DNA of 64,000 nucleotides. Source: Planctomycetota bacterium (lineage in GTDB: Bacteria > Planctomycetota > PUPC01 > JACPCR01). Of this stretch, positions 26,853 to 34,626 are shown in pieces. Each line of letters opens with the position of its first letter. Positions within the stretch are counted from its first letter, which is position 1. The stretch is taken from positions 62,001 to 126,000 of the forward strand of contig JACPCR010000054.1 of assembly GCA_016179685.1 (NCBI GenBank), read 5' to 3'. The notes beneath the pieces were generated by a model, which saw only the letters and a list, made by a program, of their open reading frames with translations, was not told the origin of the DNA and did not search any database. The position numbers and the translations under genes were made by a program.

Positions 26853-27947
26853 TTACGTCCGCAGGGGCAGGAATTGCACGCAGACCGGCGTCGGCACCTC
26901 CGCCGCGCTGCCCGTCGCGGCGAGCCGGCCCGTCTCAGCGTCGATCCGGAACGTCACGATGCTGTTCGTGTCCTGGTTCGCCGCCAGCAGAAACGTCCCC
27001 GTCGGATCGATCCCGAAGTTCCTCGGCGTCTTGCCCCGAGTCGATTCTTGGCCCAGGGAGTTGAGCCGCCCCGTCGCCGGATCGATGGCGAACACGGCAA
27101 TGCTGTCGTGGCCGCGGTTCGAGCCGTAGACGAACCGGCCCGAGGGAGCAACGTGGATGTCCGCACAGTGGCTGGTGGCGGAGAAATCGGCCGGCAGCGT
27201 CGAGACCATCTGAACCTCACGCAGCACGCCCCTGGCCGCCTCGTAACGGAAGGCGGTGACCGTGTTGCCCATCTCGTTGATCAGGTAGGCGAAGGACGCG
27301 GACGGGTGAAAATCGAAGTGGCGCGGCCCCGCTCCCGGCTTCACCGATGCCCAGGGCTCGTCGTTCGGCCTCAACTTCCCCTTCGCCAGGTCGAGCCGGT
27401 AAACCAGCACCTTGTCCAGGCCGAGGTCCGCGGCAAAGGCGTAGCGATTGCCCGGGTCCACCTGGATCGAATGAGCGTGGGGGCCTTCCTGCCGCCTCGG
27501 GTCCACGCTTCCCCCTTGGTGCTGCACGAAGTCGGAGGCCCCGGCCAGCCTGCCGTCCGGCTCGATCGGCAGCATGGCCACGCTGCCCCCCGAGTAGTTG
27601 GCCACGAGAACGTACCGGCCGGTCCTCTCCACGCACAGGTGACAGGGGCCTCGGCCGCCCGAGGACTGGTGGTTCAAGAAAGTCAGGCCGCCGGTCCTCG
27701 GATCGATGGCAAAGGCGCTGACCGCGCCGGTCGGCTTCCCGCCCGACTCGGCGACTTCGCTGACGGAATAGAGGCAGGGACGCCGGGGCTCGATGGCCAG
27801 GAACGAGGGATGCTGGATGCCCGTGGCCTGGCTGACGGGACTCAGCGCGCCCGAGGACGGGTCCAGCCGGTAAACGTAAATCCCCTGGCTTTGGCCGCTC
27901 GTATAGGTGCCGACGTAGACGTAGACGGTTTCCGTGATCTGTGGCAT
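26853..27947 (-). CDS. Lactonase-family beta-propeller (6-phosphogluconolactonase type)
   Basis: 364 residues forming a seven-bladed propeller of the YbhE/Pgl type. It starts YVYVGTYTSGQSQGIYVYRL. The blade signatures PSFLAIEPRRPCLYSVSE, GPCHLCVERTGRYVLVANYS, HSIQVDPGNRYAFAADLGLD, GPRHFDFHPSASFAYLINEM, and TPRNFGIDPTGTFLLAANQD are all seen. Bacterial members hydrolyse sugar lactones, classically 6-phosphogluconolactone; substrate here is uncertain and other sugar-acid lactones are possible. AGAGGA precedes the ATG at 27947. No signal peptide. Coupled to ltaE downstream. Confidence 0.88.
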   Translation of the reverse strand: MPQITETVYVYVGTYTSGQSQGIYVYRLDPSSGALSPVSQATGIQHPSFLAIEPRRPCLYSVSEVAESGGKPTGAVSAFAIDPRTGGLTFLNHQSSGGRGPCHLCVERTGRYVLVANYSGGSVAMLPIEPDGRLAGASDFVQHQGGSVDPRRQEGPHAHSIQVDPGNRYAFAADLGLDKVLVYRLDLAKGKLRPNDEPWASVKPGAGPRHFDFHPSASFAYLINEMGNTVTAFRYEAARGVLREVQMVSTLPADFSATSHCADIHVAPSGRFVYGSNRGHDSIAVFAIDPATGRLNSLGQESTRGKTPRNFGIDPTGTFLLAANQDTNSIVTFRIDAETGRLAATGSAAEVPTPVCVQFLPLRT

Positions 27948-28491
27948 GGCGGTGTTTCCTCTGCAACGCCCAGGGAGGGACGGCGCGTCAGGCGACTATC
28001 CCGGTTCAGAAGTGCCGGTGCACTTCTGAACCGGGATAGTCCAGAGCGAAGGCAGAATACCAGGTCGCGCCCGGCCAAGCAAGGGGGGGCGAATCGGCAG
28101 GGGATGCCGCCGGAACGCTCCGGAACACCGACTTCCATCTCGTCGCTGGGGGCTTCTCGAAGCTTTCCGGCTGAAGTCGGAGGTCCAAAGGCCGTGGAGA
28201 AACCCCGAACGTTTTCGGGGTGTGACCTGCTGCTCCGAGGCTGCACTTGAGTTCCATCAGCGAGGGGGCCGCGGCGGCTAACAAATTCCGAAATCTGCCG
28301 CCCATCCGGAGGTGAGGGTGCAGCCCATGGCGAGCGAAAGACGCACGGATAAGCGGTCATCGCACAGCCACCATGGCGTGACGCCTCCAATCTGTTTTTC
28401 AACAAAGGCTCTGACCCTGCCGCACCCATGGCAGCGGGCCCTCCCGATCGATGTCCGCCTCGAGAGGCAAATCGCCGTAGCACTTGAACTG
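27948..28491. other. Intergenic region between the Gfo/Idh and lactonase genes
   Basis: About 540 bases without a supported gene. It holds the 20-bp hairpin at 27995-28040 and probably the lactonase promoter. A CCCCGAA...TTCGGGG inverted repeat occurs near 28203-28221. The open frames across it are shadows with no recognisable protein. Confidence 0.5.
27995..28040. repeat. 20-bp perfect hairpin, GAAGTGC family
   Basis: ACTATCCCGGTTCAGAAGTG (27995-28014) pairs perfectly with 28021-28040 around a six-base loop CCGGTG. It is the longest perfect stem of the family here and sits 48 bases upstream of the lactonase start. Confidence 0.8.
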
Positions 28492-29610
28492 TCACTCATG
28501 CGGTTTCTCCTTGGCCCCCACCTCGCCGCGCTCCAGCATGCTGACCAGCGGGTGATCTTCGATCTTCAGCGGGAGGTCCACCCGCGCTCGTCTCCGGCTG
28601 GACTCGTACGTGGCGAAGATCAACTCGGTGGCCTGGAGCGCCTTGCGGCCGCTCAACTCAGCTTCCCGCTGCCCATGCAGCGCGTCGATCGCATCGGCGA
28701 TCCCTTCGGCAATCGCGCTGTACCAGGGCTCGTCCGGCAACGAGGGCACCTGCCACTCTGTATGGGACTGGGAACGGTATCGGCAGGCGGGCCCGTTCGG
28801 CACCCCCACCTCGATCACTCCTTCGGTCCCCAGAATCCGGTTCGAGCACCCAATGTTCATGTCGTAACCGGTCAGCAGCATCCCGCGCACCCCGTTCTTC
28901 CACTTGATGCAGCTCATCCCCTGATTCTCGATGGGAACGCCGAAGGCGGACTGGGCGGATCGGCAGTCGATCTGTCCAAGGACCCATTCGGCCGGCTCGT
29001 CGCCGTTGAAGAAATTCATCATGTCGAACCAGTGAGTGCCCCAGTCGAAGAGGTTATCGCACGCGCTTTCGAGCCGCGTCACCTCGCCCACGGCCCCGTC
29101 GTCGATGAGCCTGCGTGCGGTGCGCCACGGGGGGCCGAATCGCCGCTGGTGGTCGATGGTGAGCTGCACGCCTTTTTCCTCGCAGACGCGGAGCATGTTC
29201 CAGGCGAGCCCGAAGGTATGGGCCATGGGCTTTTCACAGTGGACCGCTCGCAGACCCGCCCGGGCGCACTCGACGACGATGTCGTGGTGGTAGGGGGTCC
29301 ATACGGTGATGCTGACCATGTCGAGCTTCTCCCGGGCCAGCATTTCCCGGTAGTCCGTATAGGGCCTCAGGCCGCCATAGGCCTTGGCGAAGGCCTCCGC
29401 ATTCGCCGCTACGAGGTCCGCACAGGCCACGAGCTGGCAGTTCGGATGCCGGACGTACCCCTTGGCGTGCTGGTGTCCCATGGCCGAGCCCGTCCGGCCC
29501 TCGCCGGTCTTCCCGCAACCGATGATGCCCACCCGCAGTGTCATGCGCACATCGATCTTCGTGGTGTCAGAGATCTTCATCTTGCCGTTGCTAGCTTCGT
29601 CGTTCTTCAT
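28492..29610 (-). CDS. Gfo/Idh/MocA-family oxidoreductase
   Basis: About 372 residues from the ATG at 29610 (TTGGAGT upstream); ATGs at 29580 and 29544 are alternatives. Rossmann start LRVGIIGCGKTGEGRTG is unusual in carrying extra residues after the GxGxxG. The family EKPMA motif (VHCEKPMAHTF) follows, then LTIDHQRRF and the substrate-domain segment NLFDWGTHWFDMMNFF with the conserved Asp/His pair. These NAD(P)-dependent enzymes oxidise or epimerise sugars and inositols. No signal peptide. The sugar isomerase-like gene upstream on the same strand suggests a joint sugar pathway. Confidence 0.85.
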   Translation of the reverse strand: MKNDEASNGKMKISDTTKIDVRMTLRVGIIGCGKTGEGRTGSAMGHQHAKGYVRHPNCQLVACADLVAANAEAFAKAYGGLRPYTDYREMLAREKLDMVSITVWTPYHHDIVVECARAGLRAVHCEKPMAHTFGLAWNMLRVCEEKGVQLTIDHQRRFGPPWRTARRLIDDGAVGEVTRLESACDNLFDWGTHWFDMMNFFNGDEPAEWVLGQIDCRSAQSAFGVPIENQGMSCIKWKNGVRGMLLTGYDMNIGCSNRILGTEGVIEVGVPNGPACRYRSQSHTEWQVPSLPDEPWYSAIAEGIADAIDALHGQREAELSGRKALQATELIFATYESSRRRARVDLPLKIEDHPLVSMLERGEVGAKEKPHE

Positions 29611-29691
29611 TCCGCTGGACTCCAAAAGCTGGTGTGACGCGGTCAGGAAAACCAGGGATGCTCGTAGGCGAGCTCGGAAGTGCACCCGTAC

Positions 29692-30597
29692 TTATGAACA
29701 GGGATACGGGGAACGTGGGGGCAGGAACTGGCGGAGGTATCGGCCTCCGTAGGCGAAGCCGGGCAGGCCCGGCAGCCCTCGATCCTCATTTTCGACGCAC
29801 AGGACGTAATCGTATCCGGACTCGGTGAGGGCGCCGATGAGCGTGCCCCAGTTGAGCTGGCCGCGGCCCGGGACGCGGTATTGCCACCACCAGTTGCCGA
29901 TGATGCCCTGGCGGAACCTCATGTGCTCGATCACCTCGCAGTCCTTCACGTCGGCGTAGTACCACTTCCCGGCGAACAGGCGGACCGCGTCTTCCGCAGG
30001 CAGGATGCCCATCCACACCCAATGGGAGGGATCGCACGAGAGGCCCAGAGCGTCGGACGGCACCGCGTCGAGGATGCGTTCCCACATCTCCGGGTTGCAG
30101 GCGATGTTGCCCATGCGGACCGCCACATCGAGGGCGATGCGCACGCCGCGATCGGCCGCGAAGGAGACCACCGGCCCGAAACGGTCCCGGAATCGCCTGA
30201 CCAGCTCGGCGGATCGGTCGCCCGGGTTGCCCGGCGGCGAAGAGAACTGCCCGTAGAAATGCCAGCCCACGGGGCTGCCCGCATGGGTCACGACCACGGG
30301 GACGTGCAGTCGAGAGGCATTTTCGATAGCGGAGCGCAGCCGGCGTTCCGCGGCATCGGCCTGCCCCGCGTTCTCGTCGAGCAAGTTGCTGTGGGCCGTG
30401 ATGGCTGCAAGAGTCACGCCTTCGGACCGCAGCGTGTCGAGTATCTCGGCCCCAGAGTCTGCGGGGCAGCCTTCGGGCGGAATCACCCCCTGGTTGCTCA
30501 GCCGTACCGCGTCAAAGCCGTTGGCCTTGGCCCACCGCGCACACTCGCGCAGGGCCCAGGCCTGCCCGCCCGCCTGCGTCGAAAAACTCATGTCCAC
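29692..30597 (-). CDS. Sugar phosphate isomerase/epimerase-like TIM-barrel protein
   Basis: 301 residues of the AP-endonuclease-2 type barrel. MDMSFSTQAGGQAWALRECA opens it. Metal-ligand positions are suggested by VVVTHAGSPVGWHF, IALDVAVRMGNIACNP, LSCDPSHWVWMG, YADVKDCEV and YVLCVENEDRG. These match the His/Asp/Glu layout of IolE/hydroxypyruvate-isomerase-like enzymes. Substrate unknown. The end of the gene runs into a degenerate member of the GAAGTGC hairpin family (about 29668-29705), so the last residues may be altered. Start ATG 30597. Confidence 0.8.
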   Translation of the reverse strand: MDMSFSTQAGGQAWALRECARWAKANGFDAVRLSNQGVIPPEGCPADSGAEILDTLRSEGVTLAAITAHSNLLDENAGQADAAERRLRSAIENASRLHVPVVVTHAGSPVGWHFYGQFSSPPGNPGDRSAELVRRFRDRFGPVVSFAADRGVRIALDVAVRMGNIACNPEMWERILDAVPSDALGLSCDPSHWVWMGILPAEDAVRLFAGKWYYADVKDCEVIEHMRFRQGIIGNWWWQYRVPGRGQLNWGTLIGALTESGYDYVLCVENEDRGLPGLPGFAYGGRYLRQFLPPRSPYPCS

Positions 30598-30809
30598 GGT
30601 ATCTCCCCCTTGTGTCAGCGTTCAGGGTTCAAGGTTCACGCTTGGTTTCCCAACCTGGAACGGCGTTCAAGGTTCAAAGTCCACGGTTCTGATTTGGTTG
30701 CCCAACCTGGGACGGCGCTCAGGGTTCTGACCTTCGGTATCCGGTGTCCAGTCAAAATCCCAAGGGTTTCCTGACACCTGACACCTGACACCCGACACCT
30801 GAAACCCCG
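30598..30809. repeat. Imperfect direct repeats and 7-bp tandem CCTGACA array
   Basis: Two-and-a-half copies of an about 45-50 bp unit (GCGTTCA(G/A)GGTTCAA ... CCCAACCTGG) run from 30619 to 30732. Then comes a short tandem array at 30770-30805: three CCTGACA, one CCCGACA, one CCTGAAA. The CTGACACC word recurs in the dispersed repeat at 8.2 and 32.1 kb. Confidence 0.65.
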
Positions 30810-31670
30810 TCATGCCCTGAATCCGTTCCCTGCCCAGAGTCGGAAAGCCAGGAGGAACTTCCTCCAGTCCGAAACCGAGACCTTGCCGTGAAAGACGTCG
30901 AAGCGTTTCGACCGGATTCGCTCCAGGAGGAGATGGTAGATGGCCCCCATGATTTCTGCGGCCAGCATGTTGGGGCGGTCCTCCGGGGGCAGGGCCTCGT
31001 AGGCCTTCCCGTAATAGGACTCCGCCCGGTCCGCCTCGTAGGCCATGAGCCGGATAAAAACCTCATCGTAACGGCGGCTGAGGAGGTCGGATTCGGACAG
31101 GCCGAAACGTTCGAGGTCCTCCTGCGGCAAGTAGATGCGGTCCCGTTCGCCGTCGGCCCCCACGTCCCGGAGGATATTGGTCAACTGAAGAGCCACTCCC
31201 AGGTGCTCGGCGAATTCTCGGCTGCGCGGATTCCGGTATCCGAAAATCTCGATGCAGATCAGGCCGACGACCGAGGCCACGCGATAACAGTACGGGTACA
31301 GTTCATCGAAGGTGCGGTATCGGCAGCGCGTCAAGTCCATCTCCACGCCACGGATCAGCTCCTCGAAGTAGACCTTCGGTATGTGAAATCGCTCGACCGT
31401 CCGAGCAAGGGCCTGCAGAACGGGAGTGTCCGCCCGGCCTTCGTAACAGGCGTCGAGATGGCCGCGCCAGGCGTCCAGTTGCTCCATGCGCCTCTCGGCC
31501 GGAATGTCCTGGTCCGCCAGGTCGTCCGAGTGGCGGCAAAAGGCATACACGGAGTAGATCGCCTCCCGCTTCTCCTTCGGCAGGAACAGGAAGGAGAAAT
31601 AGAAGTTGGAACGGCTCTTCTGGGTCAGCCGCTTGGCGCCTTGCTGGAGAACGCGGGTATCGACCGGCAT
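30810..31670 (-). CDS. Squalene/phytoene synthase family, HpnD-like (presqualene diphosphate synthase)
   Basis: 286 residues from the ATG at 31670; the longer frame from 31730 lacks support. The FSFLFLPKEKREAIYSVYAF opening, the first Asp-rich motif RHSDDLADQD and the second, LQLTNILRDVGADGERDRIY, define a prenyl-diphosphate head-to-head condensing enzyme. DRIYLP and the small size favour HpnD, which makes presqualene diphosphate from two farnesyl diphosphates in the HpnCDE route to squalene and hopanoids; HpnC or phytoene synthase cannot be excluded. No hpnC or hpnE partner is in the window. Membrane-associated without a signal peptide. Confidence 0.82.
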   Translation of the reverse strand: MPVDTRVLQQGAKRLTQKSRSNFYFSFLFLPKEKREAIYSVYAFCRHSDDLADQDIPAERRMEQLDAWRGHLDACYEGRADTPVLQALARTVERFHIPKVYFEELIRGVEMDLTRCRYRTFDELYPYCYRVASVVGLICIEIFGYRNPRSREFAEHLGVALQLTNILRDVGADGERDRIYLPQEDLERFGLSESDLLSRRYDEVFIRLMAYEADRAESYYGKAYEALPPEDRPNMLAAEIMGAIYHLLLERIRSKRFDVFHGKVSVSDWRKFLLAFRLWAGNGFRA

Positions 31671-32215
31671 AGTAGATAGTGTTCGATTATATTCGCAGCC
31701 TAGGGCGAGGCAACGGGGAGGAGGTTTCAAAAAATCCCCGTGCGGCGCGGTGGAGTCACGGCCGCGTCAGGGCGATCATCCGGTAATTGAAAGGGGTCAT
31801 CGGGAACACTAATTCGTCCTTTTCGATCCGGGCCCACTCCTCATGGGGACAGGTCCGGGAGGGACAAGTTTGGGAGGGGCGAGTTAGGAAAGTTACGTAT
31901 GCTGAACATCGATCGTTCACATACAACGAGTTATGTAAGGTGGCAGTAACTTCTCAATCAGTTCGGGGAGACGGCCCCGCCCGATTTCATGATCGATGAT
32001 GATTCAGCGCTTCGCGGATTTTTGTAGCGAAGAGCGTCAGCGCTTCGTCTGGCCTCTCAAATCTCATCTCTCGGACGGAACGCTGACGCGTTCCGCTACA
32101 AGAGACCAACCCAACAAGGCTCGGAAAGGTGTCAGGTGTCAGGAATCAACTGACACCCGGCATCTGACAACTTTCAACTTTTCCGCGCGGCGCGGAGAAG
32201 TTACACCCTTAGACT
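31671..32215. repeat. Intergenic region with inverted repeat and dispersed repeat
   Basis: No gene. Arms 32022-32047 and 32076-32101 form an imperfect 26-bp inverted repeat (TTGTAGCG...CGCTACAA) around about 28 bases; each arm itself contains the GCGTCAGCG word. Bases 32102-32217 are the second copy of the dispersed repeat seen split at 8211-8500. A short GGGA(C/G)...GGGAGGG direct duplication lies near 31845-31885. Confidence 0.6.
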
Positions 32216-33238
32216 CTAACCGATGTGCTCGTAGGTGTCCCAGCGGACACGGCCCCGCACGGGCCGGCCGGCGAAGAAATCCTTGATGGCCATGAGAGTC
32301 AGCTCGCCCACCCGCAGGTAGCCATAGAGGCCGCATCCGGAATGATGCGGAGTGATGTAGACATTAGGCAGGGCCCGGAGGGGATGGTCCGGCGGCAGAG
32401 GCTCGGGGTCCGTCACGTCCAGGGTGATGAAAATCCGGCCCGTGCGGGCCTCCGCCAGCAAGGCGTCCGCGTCGAGGATTTTGCCGCGAGACGTGTTGAC
32501 CAGGCTCGCGCCGTCCCGCAGAAGCTGGAGTTGCCGCGCCCCGATCAGCCCCACGGTCTCCCGCGTCACCGGCGTGTGCACCGTCACCAGGTCCGACCGG
32601 CGGAAAAGGTCGTCGAGTCCCACGCGTTCCACATCGAGTGCGGCCGCGTCCGCGTCGGAAAGATAGGGATCGAAACAGAGGAGGCGGACGTCAAAGGGCC
32701 CGAGCAGGTGGATGACTTCCCGGCCGACCTTGCTGGCGCTCACGACACCGACGGTGGCCCCGCGGAGGAACTGCCCATGCGGCGGGATTTCAGGGCATCT
32801 CCAGGCCCCGCGATGGCGGACGGCGAGAACATGATCGACGAAGCGGCGTGAAGTCCAGATGAGAGCCCCGACGGTGTACTCCGCCACATTCAGCGCCAGG
32901 GCCTCGTTCGCGCTGAAGACGCACACGTTGCGCTTCACCAGGTAATCCCGAAAAACAGCCTCTGAGAAAAAGGACTTCACTGTCCCGGCCGAATGAGCGA
33001 TGAGCCTCAGCTTCGGACCCTTTTGGAACACCGCCTCGGGGAGCGCCGGCGTGCCCCAGCCCGTCACCAGCGCATCGAAGGGGCCGATGCCCTCGGCCAC
33101 CTCCTCCGCCGTGAGGTTTCTCGGATGTGGATTCACCGACACGTCGAATTCCTCCGTCAGCCTCTGAAACGTCTCGGGCCGGAAGACCTGCTCGGTGTGG
33201 CTGCGAGGAGGGAGATACCAGACCTTGGGTGGGGCCAT
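32216..33238 (-). CDS. D-isomer-specific 2-hydroxyacid dehydrogenase-like protein
   Basis: About 340 residues from the ATG at 33238 (MAPPKVWYLPPRSH); a TTG 33 bases upstream would add 11 residues. The catalytic set is visible: Arg in LVNTSRGKILDADAL, Glu in LDVTDPEPLP, His in VYITPHHSG. The dinucleotide motif is degenerate (ATVGVVSASKVGREV, with Ser where the second Gly is usual), seen in a subgroup often found near sugar catabolic genes. Reaction presumed to be NAD(H)-linked 2-keto acid/2-hydroxyacid interconversion; substrate unknown. Its end abuts the dispersed repeat. Divergent from the kinase gene. Confidence 0.8.
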   Translation of the reverse strand: MAPPKVWYLPPRSHTEQVFRPETFQRLTEEFDVSVNPHPRNLTAEEVAEGIGPFDALVTGWGTPALPEAVFQKGPKLRLIAHSAGTVKSFFSEAVFRDYLVKRNVCVFSANEALALNVAEYTVGALIWTSRRFVDHVLAVRHRGAWRCPEIPPHGQFLRGATVGVVSASKVGREVIHLLGPFDVRLLCFDPYLSDADAAALDVERVGLDDLFRRSDLVTVHTPVTRETVGLIGARQLQLLRDGASLVNTSRGKILDADALLAEARTGRIFITLDVTDPEPLPPDHPLRALPNVYITPHHSGCGLYGYLRVGELTLMAIKDFFAGRPVRGRVRWDTYEHIG

Positions 33239-33360
33239 GGAAGGGAGCGGCTCGGGTACAAGCTCCGACAACCGTCAAGATATACCCGGTCGGCAGCGGA
33301 GGCAAGCCACACCGGCAGTAACATGGCACGAGCGAAGGGCCTCCAGTACACTGGGAGGCC

Positions 33361-34626
33361 ATGACTCGCCAGGTCCTGTGCAGCAACCCGAGTTGCCGGC
33401 AAGCGCTCAGCTACCCCGAGGAGATCGCGGGTCAAAACGCGCAGTGTCCCCGTTGTGGGACGGTGACGCCGCTGCCTCCGCCGGGCGCGTCGGACTCCTC
33501 GAGCGCGGCGCGGCTCGGGCACTACAGCCTGGTCCGCAAGCTGGGGGAGGGCAGCATGGGCCAGGTGTTCGAGGCCGTGCAGGACGGGCTGAACCGCCGC
33601 GTGGCTCTCAAGGTCCTGGCCCCGAGGTTCGCCGGCGATCCGCTCTACCTGAAGCGATTTCAGCGCGAGGCCCAGACGGCGGCGGCTCTGAACCACCGGC
33701 ACATCATCGCGGCGTACGAGATCGGCGTGGACCAGGGCCGTTACTTCTTTTCCATGGAGTACGTGGACGGGGAGACCCTCAAGGCTCGGCTGGGGCGTCA
33801 GAGCCGGGTTCCGCCGCACGAGGCCCTTCGCTACCTCGTGCAGTCCGCCCGCGGCCTTGCCCACGCATGGGAACACCAGGTGATTCACCGGGACATCAAG
33901 CCGGCGAACCTCATGGTGACTTGGGACGACACGCTGAAGATCGCGGACTTGGGCCTGGCCAAGTTCATCGCTCGGATGACGGAGTCCACTCCGACGGACA
34001 TCATCATCGGCACGCCGTACTACATGAGCCCGGAACAGGCGCGGAACGAGGACGTGGACATCCGGACGGATATTTATTCACTCGGTGCGACCTTTTACCA
34101 CCTGCTGACCGGTGAAGTTCCCTTCAAGGGACGGTCGCCGTTCGAGACGATCGTCAAGGTGACGACCGAGCCTTTCACGCCCATTTTGACGCTCAATCCG
34201 CAGGTCCCGAAGACCTTCGCGGCCGCCGTGGAAAAGATGATGGCGCGCCAACCCAGCGAGCGCTTTCAGGACCCGAAGACGCTCTTGCAGGAGCTGGACC
34301 GCGTCCGGGCTGAATGGCCATCGCGGGTCTCCGCGTCCGGCCAGGCCGCGGACGCCAGGGTGGATACGACGGGGGTGCCCCCGATCGCCGCCCCGGCCGC
34401 CCCGGCCGCCTCTGGCCCGTCCCCGGGCCGGCGGGCGAAGTCCCATCCCTGGCGGCAGCGGGCCGTCGAGCGAAAGATTCTCGAAAAACGCACGGCGCTC
34501 ATCGCCATCGGACTTCTGGCCGCCTTCTTTCTCCTCGTCGTCCTGGTCTCCGCCGCGCGAGGTTTGGAGTCCGCCGAAATACCTGCGCTCGCAGAGCGCA
34601 GCCACTTTCCATCCCCGCCCCGATGA
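33361..34626 (+). CDS. Ser/Thr protein kinase with N-terminal zinc ribbon and one membrane segment
   Basis: 421 residues. An N-terminal zinc ribbon (CSNPSC and CPRCG) is followed by the kinase domain (about 53-310): P-loop LGEGSMGQVFEA, Lys in VALKVL, catalytic loop VIHRDIKPANLM, DLG in place of DFG (IADLGLAKF), activation segment GTPYYMSPEQ. DLG is common in bacterial Hanks kinases. A Pro/Ala-rich linker leads to one transmembrane helix at about 379-398 (TALIAIGLLAAFFLLVVLVS) and a short tail. The N-terminal ribbon plus kinase is frequent in Planctomycetota. Its stop overlaps the start of the HEAT-repeat gene (ATGA), pointing to a functional pair. Confidence 0.93.
   Translation: MTRQVLCSNPSCRQALSYPEEIAGQNAQCPRCGTVTPLPPPGASDSSSAARLGHYSLVRKLGEGSMGQVFEAVQDGLNRRVALKVLAPRFAGDPLYLKRFQREAQTAAALNHRHIIAAYEIGVDQGRYFFSMEYVDGETLKARLGRQSRVPPHEALRYLVQSARGLAHAWEHQVIHRDIKPANLMVTWDDTLKIADLGLAKFIARMTESTPTDIIIGTPYYMSPEQARNEDVDIRTDIYSLGATFYHLLTGEVPFKGRSPFETIVKVTTEPFTPILTLNPQVPKTFAAAVEKMMARQPSERFQDPKTLLQELDRVRAEWPSRVSASGQAADARVDTTGVPPIAAPAAPAASGPSPGRRAKSHPWRQRAVERKILEKRTALIAIGLLAAFFLLVVLVSAARGLESAEIPALAERSHFPSPPR

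Noticed and set aside
30600..30810. CRISPR-like array of GTTCA repeats or CCTGACA units
   Set aside because: Units are imperfect, spacers absent or of irregular length, and no cas gene is near.
31671..32215. tRNA or small RNA gene in the 32.0 kb inverted repeat
   Set aside because: Arms fold into one long imperfect hairpin, not a cloverleaf, and no promoter or terminator brackets it.
34314..34622. Upstream extension of the HEAT-repeat protein
   Set aside because: It overlaps the kinase C-terminus; the ATG at 34623 gives a proper signal anchor and a stop/start overlap.
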